Positions 51,984 through 61,157 of a stretch of 64,000 bases of DNA are shown piece after piece. The notes beneath the pieces were generated by a model. It was given only the letters and a program-made list of their open reading frames with translations, had not been told where the DNA came from and made no database searches. The stretch covers positions 186,001 to 250,000 of the forward strand of contig NZ_WBMT01000020.1 of assembly GCF_008923185.1 (NCBI RefSeq), written 5' to 3'. Position 1 is the stretch's first letter, and each line of letters opens with the position of its first letter. Made by a program: the position numbers and the translations under genes. Origin of the DNA: Actinomadura rudentiformis. Its GTDB lineage: Bacteria; Actinomycetota; Actinomycetes; Streptosporangiales; Streptosporangiaceae.

Positions 51984-53018
51984 TCACTTGCGGGGGGACG
52001 GCACCGGCAGGCGGTTGACCAGCTCGGCCACCACCTGTTCGGGACGGCGGCGCTCCACCTGGGCCTCCGCGGTCGGCAGCAGCCGGTGGGCGAGGACCGG
52101 GACGGCGAGGTCCTGGATGTCGTCGGGCAGCACGTAGTCGCGGTCGTCGAGCGCCGCGTACGCCCGCGCCGCCCGGACGAGGTGCAGCGTGGCCCGCGGC
52201 GAGGCGCCCAGCCGCAGCTCGGGGTGCTTGCGCGTGGCGCTGACCAGCTCGATCGCGTACTGCTTGACCGCCGGCGCGACGTGCTGGTGCCGGACCACAT
52301 TGATGATGTCGCGGACGTCGTTGGCGTGCGCGACCGGGGACAGCCGCTCCAGGGGCGCGCTCTGCCCGTGCACGTCCAGCATCTCCAGCTCCGCCGTCGG
52401 GTCGGGGTAGCCCATCGAGATGCGGGCGGTGAAACGGTCGCGCTGCGCCTCCGGTAGCGGGTAGGTGCCCTCCATCTCCACCGGGTTCTGGGTGGCGATC
52501 ACCATGAACGGCTGCTCGAGGGAGTAGGTCGTGCCGTCGACGGTGACCTGGCGCTCCTCCATGCACTCCAGCAACGCGGACTGCGTCTTGGGGGAGGCGC
52601 GGTTGATCTCGTCGCCGACCACGATGTGCGCGAAGACCGGGCCCGGCTTGAACTCGAACTCGCGCCGCTCCTGGTTGTAGGCGCTGACCCCCGTGATGTC
52701 GCTGGGCAACAGGTCAGGGGTGAACTGCACGCGCCGCACCGAGCAGTCGATGGACCGCGCGAGCGCCTTCGCGAGCATCGTCTTGCCGACGCCCGGCACG
52801 TCCTCGATCAGCAGGTGCCCCTCCGCCAGCAGCACCGTCAGCGCCAGGCGCACCACACCCGGTTTGCCCTCGATGACCGACTCGATCGCGTCCCGGATCT
52901 TGGTGGCGACCTGCGCCAGCCCGTCGAGTCCGTGTCCTGGCCCGCCCTGCGGTTGCCGACCGGGTGAGCCCGGGGGGTCTGTCTCTATGTACGACTCGCC
53001 GTGCGTGCCTACTGCCAC
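51984..53018 (-). CDS. MoxR family AAA+ ATPase
   Basis: A 344-residue chaperone-like ATPase. Walker A is IEDVPGVGKTMLAKALARSI, Walker B is HIVVGDEINRASPKTQSALL and the sensor 1 region is FMVIATQNPVEMEGTYPLPE. MoxR proteins remodel vWA-type partners, here the DUF58 protein. GTG 53018 has GGAGGG 6 nt upstream, better than the TTG codons at 53021 and 53024. First gene of the MoxR-DUF58-TgpA operon. Confidence 0.93.
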   Translation of the reverse strand: MAVGTHGESYIETDPPGSPGRQPQGGPGHGLDGLAQVATKIRDAIESVIEGKPGVVRLALTVLLAEGHLLIEDVPGVGKTMLAKALARSIDCSVRRVQFTPDLLPSDITGVSAYNQERREFEFKPGPVFAHIVVGDEINRASPKTQSALLECMEERQVTVDGTTYSLEQPFMVIATQNPVEMEGTYPLPEAQRDRFTARISMGYPDPTAELEMLDVHGQSAPLERLSPVAHANDVRDIINVVRHQHVAPAVKQYAIELVSATRKHPELRLGASPRATLHLVRAARAYAALDDRDYVLPDDIQDLAVPVLAHRLLPTAEAQVERRRPEQVVAELVNRLPVPSPRK

Positions 53019-53041
53019 CAACAACCCTCCTCAGCCGAACG

Positions 53042-53070
53042 GCCGTACGTGAACGACAGTACGTCGTCAA
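53042..53070 (-). promoter_or_regulatory. promoter of the MoxR operon
   Basis: On the minus strand TTGACG (53065-53070) and TACGGC (53042-53047) are 17 nt apart, about 20 nt before the ribosome binding site. The space 53071-53354 between this promoter and that of mraZ shows no gene; it is unusually rich in CCAC/GTGG-type runs. Confidence 0.4.
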
Positions 53071-53354
53071 GCCGTTCGCCGCGATGTTCTCTCAATCCGG
53101 CGCCCCAGCCTGGTGTTCATGTGGGACGTGTGTGTCCATTGTGCTCCACCTGGATCTCTGTCACAGCCTCCTAGGCCACTCCACTTCGCTCCACCACGCT
53201 CCTGGAAGCGGCCTCGCGGCGCGCGTGGCAGCGCTTTCCGGGGTGATCGCCGCCCCCGCCACGCGACTGTGCCCGCCAGGCGCCCCACTCCGCACCACCC
53301 TCGCTGACCTGCAGATTCGCGGGAGATTCCGCCGCGCGAGGGGTGTTTACTCAG

Positions 53355-53396
53355 TTGACGGTGGGGCAGAGTGGAGTAGAGTGGGGCGCCGTGGGG
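53355..53396 (+). promoter_or_regulatory. mraZ promoter with four MraZ boxes
   Basis: TTGACG (53355-53360) and TAGAGT (53377-53382) are 16 nt apart. TGGGG, TGGAG, TGGGG and TGGGG start at 53362, 53372, 53382 and 53392, exactly every 10 bp, which is the TGGGN5 repeat bound by MraZ. The boxes cover the -10 region, so MraZ should repress the whole cluster. Confidence 0.75.
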
Positions 53397-53433
53397 GGCA
53401 GTAGCGCCCTACGCGGCGCGGGAGGTGGGGCCG

Positions 53434-53865
53434 ATGTTCCTCGGCACCCATTCACCGCGCCTCGACGACAAGGGACGGCTGTTCCTGCCGGCGAAGTACC
53501 GCGAGGAGCTGTCGGGGGGATTGGTGATCACGAAGGGCCAGGAACGCTGCCTGTACGTCTTCCCCATGGCGGAGTTCCAGCGCATCACCGAGGCCTTGCG
53601 TGCCGCACCGGTCACCGAGAAGGCCGTACGCGCCTACAGCCGCGTCTTCTTCGCCAGCGCCTCCGACGAGATCCCGGACAAGCAGGGCCGCATCACCATC
53701 CCGCCGCCATTGCGCACGTACGCGGGGCTGACGCGCGACTGCACCGTCATCGGGGCCAACACACGGCTGGAGATCTGGGACACCCAGGCCTGGGAGACCT
53801 ACCTGGAGCAGGAGGAGCAAGCCTTCTCCGAGATCTCGGGGGAGGTGTTGCCCGGGGTCCTCTGA
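53434..53865 (+). CDS. mraZ: transcriptional regulator MraZ
   Basis: A 143-residue DNA-binding protein with two AbrB-like domains, each with the DKGR-type signature (HSPRLDDKGRLFLPAKYREE and DEIPDKQGRITIPPPLRTYA). It forms rings and represses the division cluster from its own promoter. ATG 53434 follows GGGAGG by 8 nt; upstream GTG 53425 is less likely. Confidence 0.95.
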   Translation: MFLGTHSPRLDDKGRLFLPAKYREELSGGLVITKGQERCLYVFPMAEFQRITEALRAAPVTEKAVRAYSRVFFASASDEIPDKQGRITIPPPLRTYAGLTRDCTVIGANTRLEIWDTQAWETYLEQEEQAFSEISGEVLPGVL

Positions 53866-54159
53866 CATTCGACTCGTCGGTCCGATGACCGGCATGGCCC
53901 ACGTTCGGCCAGGTCTCCAGCCGCTCTCCAGTCAGCTGGCGCAGCTTCCCCGGTGCCAGACGGCGACCCCCCGCGGTCACGCGGTGAAACTTCCTCAGGG
54001 CAGCGGATGGGGACCTGGCCGGGCGAGGCCGCCGGGGGACGCGCGACAAGCCCGCCGAGAGTGCACGCCGCGACAGGCGCGCGAAGGGGGAGGCGGGCGA
54101 CGCGGGGCCGGCGATGCCACACAGTCCGCGAGCGAGGTGGCAGCACAAGGGGGTGAAGC
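53866..54159 (+). ncRNA. mraZ-rsmH leader region, candidate mraW RNA motif
   Basis: 294 bases without a convincing gene. An mraW RNA motif is known upstream of rsmH (mraW) in actinobacteria, and this is the expected place. A clean hairpin CCGCG-GTCA-CGCGG lies near 53971-53985 and is followed by GTGAAACTTCCTC. The rest is very GC-rich and can form several further stems. The identification rests on position and has not been checked against the model. Confidence 0.35.
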
Positions 54160-55137
54160 ATGGACGTGGGAGACCACGCGGCCGACGCCGGTCACGTACC
54201 GGTCATGCTCGACCGCGTTCTGGAGCTTCTCGCGCCCGCGCTGCAGGTCAGCGGCAGGGCGCCGATCTACGTCGACGGCACCCTCGGCATGGGGGGCCAC
54301 GCCGAGGCCATGCTCGCGGCCCACCCCGGGCTCCGCCTCATCGGCCTGGACCGGGACACCACCGCGCTGGAGCGTTCGGGCAAGCGCCTGGAACGATTCG
54401 GCGACCGCGTGACCCTCGTCCACGCCGTCTACGACGAGCTGCCGGAGGTCCTCGGCAGGCTGGGCGTGCCCGTGGTGGACGCCGTCCTGTTCGACCTCGG
54501 GGTCTCGTCCCCGCAACTGGACGAGGCCGACCGCGGCTTCGCCTATTCCTATGACGCCCCGCTCGACATGCGGATGGACCGCACGCAGAGCCTCACGGCG
54601 GCCGAGGTGGTCAACGGCTACCCGCCGGCGGAGCTCGCCCGCATCCTGCGCGAGTACGGGGAGGAACGGTTCGCCCAGCGCATCGCCGCCGCCATCGTGC
54701 GCGAGCGTGAGAAGGCGCCGCTCGACTCGACCCGCCGCCTCGCCGACCTCGTGCGCACGTCCATTCCGGCCGCGACCCGCCGCACCGGCGGCAACCCGGC
54801 CAAGCGCACCTTCCAGGCGCTGCGCATCGAGGTGAACGGCGAGCTCGACACCTGGCGGCGGGCCCTGCCGGCCGCCCTCGGCGCGTTGCCGGTCGGCGGC
54901 CGGATCGTCGTGCTCAGCTACCACTCGCTCGAGGACCGCATCACCAAGCAGATCCTCGCCGCGAACGCCGCCGACACGACCCCGCCGGACCTGCCGGTGC
55001 CGCTGCCCGAGCACCAGCCGCGCTTCCGGCTGCTGACGCGCGGCGCCGAGCTGCCGTCCGACGAGGAGACCACGACCAACCCACGGGCCGGGTCGGTGCG
55101 CATGCGCGCCGCGGAACGGGTCCGGGAGGCGACATGA
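54160..55137 (+). CDS. rsmH: 16S rRNA (cytosine1402-N4)-methyltransferase
   Basis: A 325-residue SAM-dependent enzyme that methylates C1402 in the decoding centre. HVPVMLDRVLELLAPAL, the SAM motif YVDGTLGMGGHAEAMLAAHP, FDLGVSSPQLDEADRGFAYS, PLDMRMD and LSYHSLEDRITKQ are all present. Its stop overlaps the next start (ATGA). Confidence 0.97.
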   Translation: MDVGDHAADAGHVPVMLDRVLELLAPALQVSGRAPIYVDGTLGMGGHAEAMLAAHPGLRLIGLDRDTTALERSGKRLERFGDRVTLVHAVYDELPEVLGRLGVPVVDAVLFDLGVSSPQLDEADRGFAYSYDAPLDMRMDRTQSLTAAEVVNGYPPAELARILREYGEERFAQRIAAAIVREREKAPLDSTRRLADLVRTSIPAATRRTGGNPAKRTFQALRIEVNGELDTWRRALPAALGALPVGGRIVVLSYHSLEDRITKQILAANAADTTPPDLPVPLPEHQPRFRLLTRGAELPSDEETTTNPRAGSVRMRAAERVREAT

Positions 55138-55898
55138 CCACGACGAGCACACGCGGGCCGGGCGCCGGCGGCACGACCAGGTCCCGTACCGGCAAGCGCA
55201 AGCCCGCCGCGGCGGCCCGGCCCGAGCCGGACCAGGACGCCAAGAACGCGGCGAAGACAGCGGCGAAGACCGCGACCAAGACGGCCTCAAAGCCCGCGTC
55301 GAAGCCTGCGGCAAAGCCCGCGTCGAAGGCCGCGGCCAAGACGGCCTCGAAGGCCCGTCCGGCGGCGGTCCGCCAGGCCGCCCCGCCGCGCACGCCGTTC
55401 GTGCTGCTCATCGTCGGGCTGATGGGCGGCGCGCTGGTCAGCCTCCTGCTGCTCAACACCGTGCTCGCCGAAGACTCGTTCCGCCTGACCGAGCTGCAGA
55501 GGAACAACAAGCTGCTCGACCAGCAGCGCCAGGCGCTCGAACGGGAGATCGCCCGCGAGGAGTCGCCCGAACGGCTGCGGCAGAAGGCCGAGGCCCTCGG
55601 GATGGAGCTGCCGGAACGATCGAGCTACATCGATCCGATGACCGGCCAGGTGACCGAGGTCGGCGGCGCCGTCCGGCCGCTGCCCAACGCCGCCGCGGCG
55701 GCCGCGGCGGCCGCCGGAGCGGTCGGCGTGCCCGCCGTCGTCGTCCCCGGCCAGGGCGTGCCGACGGCGCCCGGCGGACGGTCCACGGCACCCGGCACCA
55801 CCACACCGGGCGCCACCACACCGGGCGCCACGGCACCGCGTGACACCGGACCGGGCGCCACGCAGCAGACCCCCCGTACGGGGGCCGGTACGCCGTGA
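55134..55898 (+). CDS. ftsL: FtsL-like division protein with lysine/alanine-rich tail
   Basis: A 254-residue bitopic protein in the ftsL position. Residues 36-78 are AKTAAKTATKTASKPASK-type Lys/Ala/Pro repeats resembling histone H1 tails. Residues 88-111 are the membrane helix and 113-145 an external coiled coil (LTELQRNNKLLDQQRQALER). After about 170 come an Ala run and GATTPGATTPGAT repeats. FtsL with FtsB/DivIC activates septal FtsW-FtsI. The cytoplasmic tail is far longer and more basic than in enterobacterial FtsL. The name is assigned from position, topology and coil, since sequence similarity is low in this family. Confidence 0.75.
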   Translation: MTTTSTRGPGAGGTTRSRTGKRKPAAAARPEPDQDAKNAAKTAAKTATKTASKPASKPAAKPASKAAAKTASKARPAAVRQAAPPRTPFVLLIVGLMGGALVSLLLLNTVLAEDSFRLTELQRNNKLLDQQRQALEREIAREESPERLRQKAEALGMELPERSSYIDPMTGQVTEVGGAVRPLPNAAAAAAAAAGAVGVPAVVVPGQGVPTAPGGRSTAPGTTTPGATTPGATAPRDTGPGATQQTPRTGAGTP

Positions 55899-55923
55899 TC
55901 GGACGGTACGAGCGGAGCGCAGA

Positions 55924-58104
55924 ATGACACGGCCGGGACGCGGGACGGCGGGGCCGCCCCCGGGGCGTGGACGCGGTCCCCAAGGGCGCGGCCCCACGGG
56001 CGCCCCGGGCCGTGACGAAAAGAGCGGCCCGGGCGCGGCGCGCGCGTCCGGGCGTCAAACAGGTAACCCCCCGCGCCCGTCCACCCCGCCGCGGTCCGGC
56101 AAGGACCGTGGCGGGGCCCGGCGGACGGGCCGGGGCGGCACCGTGCCGCCCCAGCGCAAGGGCGGCACGGGCAAGCAGCCCGAAGGCAAGGCGACGGCCC
56201 CGGCGAAGACCGGCAAGCCCGCCCGTAAGGCCGAGAGCAAGGGCGGCGCCAAGCCCGCAGCCGGCCGGCGCACCCGCTCGGCGGGGTCGGGTTCGGGTGG
56301 CAGGCGCCCGCCACGGGGCCGGCCACAGCGCAGGCCACAGGGGCGCCCGCAGCGACCGCGCGTCCCCTTCCACCGCCGTGATCCGATCAAGCGCCTGAAC
56401 GTGGGGCTGCTCGTCGTCGCGTTCGTGTTGTCGCTGTTCGCCGGGCGGCTCGTCCAGCTGCAGACGATCGAGTCGGGCAAATACACCGAGCTCGCCATGA
56501 AGCAGCGACTCCAGGACATCGTCCTGCCCGCCATCCGCGGCGACATCACCGACGCGCAGGGCAACCCCCTCGCGATGACGGTGGAGGCGCGCGCCATCTT
56601 CGCCGATCCGTACGTCATCAAGCCAGAGAAGCGGGCGGCGATCGTCGCCGCGATCTCGCCCATTCTCGGGCTGCCGCCGGCCGATGTGATGAGGGTCATC
56701 AGCAAGCCCAAGAGCCGGTTCGAATATCTGGCCCACGGCGTGCCGCCCGACAAGGCGCGGCTGGTGACGGCGCTGAAGTTCCTCGGCATCGGCACGCTGC
56801 CCGAATACCGCCGCGACTATCCCAACGACTCGCTGGCCGCCGACGTCATCGGATTCGTCAACCGCGCGGGCGACGGCGCCGCCGGTCTCGAATCCGCCAT
56901 GAACAAGCAGCTCGCCGGGCGCAACGGGTCGCAGAAGATCGAGATCAGCCCGGACGGCCAGCACATCCCGATGGGCGAGGACCAGAAGCGGCCCTCCGTG
57001 CCCGGCCGGGGGCTCCGCCTGACGCTGCTGCGCGACCTGCAGGCCGAGGCGCAGCGGGCGATCGAGGCTCAGGTGAAGGCCACCCAGGCGCGCAACGGCA
57101 GCGTGATCGTGATGGATCCGCGCACCGGCCAGATCCTCGCGATGGCCTCGTCGCCGGGCTTCGACCCCAACAACTACACCAAGTCGCCGCCGTCGACGTG
57201 GGGCAATCCGATCGTGCAGGAGGCGTTCGAGCCCGGCAGCACCGGCAAGGTCATCACGGCCGCGGCGGCGATGGAGCACGGCGGGGTCCGGCCCGACACC
57301 GAGTTCGTCGTGCCCTACTCGATCCGCAGGTCTGACCGCGTCTTCCACGACTCCAGCAGGCACCCGACCGAGCGGCTGACCTTCGCGGGCGTGCTCGCCA
57401 AGTCGAGCAACGTCGGCACCATCATGGCCAGCGAGCGCATCACGCAGGACACGCTCTACCGCTACCTGCGCGCGTTCGGCTTCGGGGAGCCGACCCGCGT
57501 CGGCCTGCCCGCCGAGACCGCCGGCCAGCTCAGCCCGCCCAGCAAGTGGTCCGGCACCGACCGCTATCCGATCGCGTTCGGGCAGACGGTCTCGGTCAAC
57601 GCCCTGCAGATGGCCAGCGTCTACGCCACCCTCGCCAACGGCGGCGTCCGGGTCGAGCCGCAGCTGATCGCGGGCACCCTCGGTGAGGACAAGTCCTTCA
57701 CCGCCGCGCCGCCGCCCCAGCAGAAGCGGGTGATCAGCGCGGAGACCGCCCGGCAGATCAGGGACATGCTGGAGGGCGTCACGACCCCCGAAGGCACCGC
57801 GCCCAAGGCCAGGATCAACGGCTACCGCGTCGCGGGAAAGACCGGCACCGCCGAGATCGTCAACCCCAACTGCGGCTGCTACGCCGGGGGTGGCTACACC
57901 GCGTCCTTCGCCGGGTTCGCACCTGCCGACGACCCGCAGCTGGTCGTCCAGGTCGTCCTGCAGGCCCCGAAGCGGGGAAGCCACTATGGTGGCGATGTCG
58001 CGGCCCCCGTCTTCAAGGACGTGATGAGTTTCGCCCTGCAGACTCGCAAGATTCCGCCGACGGGGAGCAAAGCGCCGAGCATCAAGATCTACGCCCGCGA
58101 CTGA
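55924..58104 (+). CDS. ftsI: septal peptidoglycan transpeptidase (class B PBP, FtsI)
   Basis: A 726-residue penicillin-binding protein. Residues 1-157 are a Gly/Arg/Pro/Lys-rich cytoplasmic tail (RGRGPQGRG, PRGRPQRRPQGRPQRPR). The TM helix is about 158-176, then the PBP dimer domain with the RGDITDAQGNPLA motif. The transpeptidase follows: S439-T-G-K442, S494-S-N496, K639-T-G641. It cross-links septal peptidoglycan with FtsW. ATG 55924 is preceded by GAGCGGAGCGCAGA, a relative of the repeat core at 36800. Confidence 0.93.
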   Translation: MTRPGRGTAGPPPGRGRGPQGRGPTGAPGRDEKSGPGAARASGRQTGNPPRPSTPPRSGKDRGGARRTGRGGTVPPQRKGGTGKQPEGKATAPAKTGKPARKAESKGGAKPAAGRRTRSAGSGSGGRRPPRGRPQRRPQGRPQRPRVPFHRRDPIKRLNVGLLVVAFVLSLFAGRLVQLQTIESGKYTELAMKQRLQDIVLPAIRGDITDAQGNPLAMTVEARAIFADPYVIKPEKRAAIVAAISPILGLPPADVMRVISKPKSRFEYLAHGVPPDKARLVTALKFLGIGTLPEYRRDYPNDSLAADVIGFVNRAGDGAAGLESAMNKQLAGRNGSQKIEISPDGQHIPMGEDQKRPSVPGRGLRLTLLRDLQAEAQRAIEAQVKATQARNGSVIVMDPRTGQILAMASSPGFDPNNYTKSPPSTWGNPIVQEAFEPGSTGKVITAAAAMEHGGVRPDTEFVVPYSIRRSDRVFHDSSRHPTERLTFAGVLAKSSNVGTIMASERITQDTLYRYLRAFGFGEPTRVGLPAETAGQLSPPSKWSGTDRYPIAFGQTVSVNALQMASVYATLANGGVRVEPQLIAGTLGEDKSFTAAPPPQQKRVISAETARQIRDMLEGVTTPEGTAPKARINGYRVAGKTGTAEIVNPNCGCYAGGGYTASFAGFAPADDPQLVVQVVLQAPKRGSHYGGDVAAPVFKDVMSFALQTRKIPPTGSKAPSIKIYARD

Positions 58105-58114
58105 CCGCAGCGAG

Positions 58115-58120
58115 TACGCT
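58115..58120 (+). promoter_or_regulatory. -10 box upstream of murE (leaderless)
   Basis: TACGCT lies 8 nt before GTG 58129, suggesting an internal promoter in the cluster. Confidence 0.4.
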
Positions 58121-58128
58121 CTCTCGCC

Positions 58129-59757
58129 GTGAGTCCAGCAATGCCGCCGTCTCCACTGCCACCGCCCGCTCAGAGCCCACGTACCGAAAGAAACGCCATG
58201 CGCCCGACGACCAACCCAGCCCGTCCGCTGTCCGGGCTGGCCGCGCTGCTGGGCGCCGGGACGGTCGTGGACCTGCTGACGGACCGGACCGCGGATCCGG
58301 CCACGACCGTGGTGACCGGCATCACCCACGACTCGCGGGCGGTGCTGCGCGGCGACCTGTACGTGGCGCTGCCCGGCGCCCGCGTGCACGGCGCGGAGTT
58401 CGCCGCCCAGGCGGCCGAGGCGGGCGCCGCCGCAGTCCTCACCGACGCCGCCGGACGTGACCGCGCGGCCCGGACGGGCCTGCCGGTGCTCGTGGTGGAC
58501 CAGGTGCGGGCGCGGCTCGGCGACGCCGCCGCGTGGGTGTACGGCGACCCCGTCCAGGACCTGACGCTCATCGGGGTGACGGGGACCAGCGGCAAGACCA
58601 CGACCGTCTACCTCCTCGAGGCCGGGTTGCGGGCGGCCGGAGTCGAGACCGGTGTGGTCGGGACCGTGGAGATGCGGATCGGCGACCGCAGGGTGCCCAG
58701 CGCGCTGACCACCCCCGAGGCGACCGACCTGCACGCGCTGTTCGCGATGATGCGCGAGCAGGGCGTCGGTGCCGCCGCCATGGAGGTCTCCAGCCACGCC
58801 CTGGAGCAGGGCCGCGTCGGCGGCGCCGCCTACGAGGTGGCGATCTTCACCAACCTCAGCCAGGACCACCTGGACTACCACCCGACGATGGAGGACTACT
58901 TCGCCGCCAAGGCGAGGCTGTTCACCCCGGCCTACAGCCGCATCGGCGTGGTCAACTTCGACGACCACTACGGCCGCAGGCTGGTCGACGAGGCCGCCGT
59001 GCCCGTGACCACGTTCTCGGCCACCGGCGACCCGGCGGCCGACTGGCGGGCCGACGACGTCCGCCTGGGCGCCGACGGCAGCGTCTTCCGGGTCGTGGGC
59101 CCGGGCGGCATCGAGGCCGACGCCACCGTCCAGCTCGCCGGGCCGTTCAACGTCGCCAACGCGCTCGCCGCGATCGTGGCACTGGTGGAGGCGGGCATCC
59201 CGCTGCAGACGGCGGTGACCGGAGTCGGCTCGCTCCCGGGCGTGCCGGGCCGCCTCGAACGGGTCGACGAGGGGCAGGACTTCGTCGCCCTCGTCGACTA
59301 CTCCCACAAACCCGGCGCCGTCGAGGCGGTGCTGACCTCGCTGCGCCCGGTGACCGAGGGCCGCCTGATCATCGTGCTCGGCTGCGGCGGCGACCGTGAC
59401 CGGGGCAAACGGCCGCTGATGGGCGAGGCCGCGGCGCGGCTCGCCGACATGGCCTATTTCACCGACGACAACCCCCGGTCCGAGGATTCCCTGGCCATCC
59501 TCGCCGCTATGGTCGAGGGCGGGCTCAGGGTGCCGCAGCCCCAGCGCGCGCACCTGGTCATGGAGCCCGACCGGAAGGCCGCCATCCGGCTGGCGGTCGG
59601 CCGGGCCAGGCGCGGCGACGTCGTGGTCGTCGCGGGCAAGGGCCACGAGCAGGGGCAGTACGTGGGCGGTGAGGTGTTCCCGTTCGACGACCGTGAGGTC
59701 GTCCGGGAGGCCCTGCGCGGCCTGAAGAATCTGAGAGGGGACGGGACGCAGGCGTGA
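58129..59757 (+). CDS. murE: UDP-MurNAc-tripeptide synthetase
   Basis: A 542-residue ATP-dependent ligase adding the third residue of the stem peptide. It has GVTGTSGKTTTVYLLEAGLR, the HSRAV-like N-terminal THDSRAVLRGDLYVALPGA, SSHALEQGRVGG, and TDDNPRSEDS. The DNPR motif indicates meso-diaminopimelate as substrate. The first 35 residues are a Pro-rich extension; GTG 58129 has a leaderless -10 box, and ATG 58198 would remove the extension. Its stop overlaps the murF GTG (GTGA). Confidence 0.94.
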   Translation: MSPAMPPSPLPPPAQSPRTERNAMRPTTNPARPLSGLAALLGAGTVVDLLTDRTADPATTVVTGITHDSRAVLRGDLYVALPGARVHGAEFAAQAAEAGAAAVLTDAAGRDRAARTGLPVLVVDQVRARLGDAAAWVYGDPVQDLTLIGVTGTSGKTTTVYLLEAGLRAAGVETGVVGTVEMRIGDRRVPSALTTPEATDLHALFAMMREQGVGAAAMEVSSHALEQGRVGGAAYEVAIFTNLSQDHLDYHPTMEDYFAAKARLFTPAYSRIGVVNFDDHYGRRLVDEAAVPVTTFSATGDPAADWRADDVRLGADGSVFRVVGPGGIEADATVQLAGPFNVANALAAIVALVEAGIPLQTAVTGVGSLPGVPGRLERVDEGQDFVALVDYSHKPGAVEAVLTSLRPVTEGRLIIVLGCGGDRDRGKRPLMGEAAARLADMAYFTDDNPRSEDSLAILAAMVEGGLRVPQPQRAHLVMEPDRKAAIRLAVGRARRGDVVVVAGKGHEQGQYVGGEVFPFDDREVVREALRGLKNLRGDGTQA

Positions 59758-61157
59758 TTCCGCTTCCGCTGTCGACGATCGCGGAGCTGACCGGGGGGGT
59801 TCTCCACACGGAGCGGCCCGAGACCGTTGTCGGCGGTCCCGTCGTCATCGACTCGCGCGCGGTGGAGCCCGGTGCGCTGTTCGCCGCGTTCAAGGGCGAA
59901 CGCGTGGACGGGCACGACTTCGCCGCCGCGGCGCTGGCCGCGGGCGCCGCCGGGGTGCTGGCGCAGCGCCCGTTCGGCGGGCCCGGCGAGCCCCGCGGCC
60001 CCGCCGTCATCGTCGACGACGTGCAGAAGGCCTTGGGCCTGCTCGCCAGGGGGGTCCTGGCCCGGCTGCCGGACACCACCGTCATCGGTGTGACCGGCTC
60101 GGCCGGCAAGACCTCCACCAAGGACCTGATCGCGCAGGTCGTGCGCCACGCCGGTGAGACGATCGCGCCGGTGGGCTCGTTCAACAACGAGATCGGGCTG
60201 CCGCTCACCGCGCTCCGCGCCGACGAGGGCACCCGGCATCTGGTGCTGGAGATGGGCGCCCGCGGCGTCGGCCACATCGCCTACCTCGCCCGTGTCGCCC
60301 GGCCCCGCATCGGCGTGGTGCTGAACGTGGGCACCGCGCACATCGGCGAGTTCGGCAGCCAGGAGATGGTGGCGCGCGCCAAGGGCGAGCTGGTCGAGGC
60401 CGTGCCCGCGGAGGGCACGGCCGTGCTCAACGCCGACGACCCGCTCGTGCGGGCCATGGCCGCCCGCACCCCCGCCAAGATCGTGCTGTTCGGCCGGGCG
60501 CCGGACGCGACCGTCCGGGCCGCCGACGAGTGGCTGGACGACGCCGGCCGCGCCCGCTTCTCCCTGGTCACACCCGAGGGCGCGGTGCCGGTCGCGTTGC
60601 GCCTGCACGGCGCTCACGCGGTCGCCAACGCGCTTGCCGCCGCCGCGGTGGCCCGGGAGACCGGCATGGAGCTGAACGCCGTCGCCGACGCGCTCGCGGC
60701 CGCCGAGCCGGCCAGCCGCTGGCGGATGGAGGTCAGCGAGAGCCCCGGCGGCGTCACGGTCGTCAACGACGCCTACAACGCCAACCCCGAGTCGATGCGC
60801 GCGGCGCTCGACACGCTCGGCCACATGGCGCGGGGCAGGCGCGCGTTCGCGGTGCTGGGCGAGATGGCGGAGCTGGGCGCCTCCTCTGTGGCAGAACATG
60901 CCAAGATCGGGCAGCATGTCGCGCGCAGTGGTTTGGCCGGCCTCATCGTCGTGGGCGCGGCCGCCGCGCCGATGGCCGACGGGGCCGCACAAGTGGGGTC
61001 ATGGACGGGAGAGTGCGTACAGGTGGATGACGTCGGCGCGGCCCTGACCGCGCTCAGGGAGCGGCTCCGGCCGCGGGACGTCGTACTGGTGAAGGGCTCT
61101 CGCGTCGCCGGGATGGAACGGGTCGCGGCCGGTCTCCTCGAGGAGGACGGCGCATGA
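59754..61157 (+). CDS. murF: UDP-MurNAc-tripeptide--D-Ala-D-Ala ligase
   Basis: A 467-residue ligase that completes the pentapeptide. VIGVTGSAGKTSTKDLIAQV, the conserved GSFNNEIGLPLTALRADEGT, LEMGARGVGHIAYL and VVNDAYNANPESMRAALDTL are diagnostic. It starts with GTG overlapping the murE stop. Its own stop overlaps the start of a 36-codon ORF leading to mraY. Confidence 0.96.
   Translation: MIPLPLSTIAELTGGVLHTERPETVVGGPVVIDSRAVEPGALFAAFKGERVDGHDFAAAALAAGAAGVLAQRPFGGPGEPRGPAVIVDDVQKALGLLARGVLARLPDTTVIGVTGSAGKTSTKDLIAQVVRHAGETIAPVGSFNNEIGLPLTALRADEGTRHLVLEMGARGVGHIAYLARVARPRIGVVLNVGTAHIGEFGSQEMVARAKGELVEAVPAEGTAVLNADDPLVRAMAARTPAKIVLFGRAPDATVRAADEWLDDAGRARFSLVTPEGAVPVALRLHGAHAVANALAAAAVARETGMELNAVADALAAAEPASRWRMEVSESPGGVTVVNDAYNANPESMRAALDTLGHMARGRRAFAVLGEMAELGASSVAEHAKIGQHVARSGLAGLIVVGAAAAPMADGAAQVGSWTGECVQVDDVGAALTALRERLRPRDVVLVKGSRVAGMERVAAGLLEEDGA

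Noticed and set aside
55453..59646. Open frame of 1397 codons on the minus strand opposite the FtsL-like gene, ftsI and murE
   Set aside because: It is antisense to well-recognised genes, has no family features and arises from high GC third positions.
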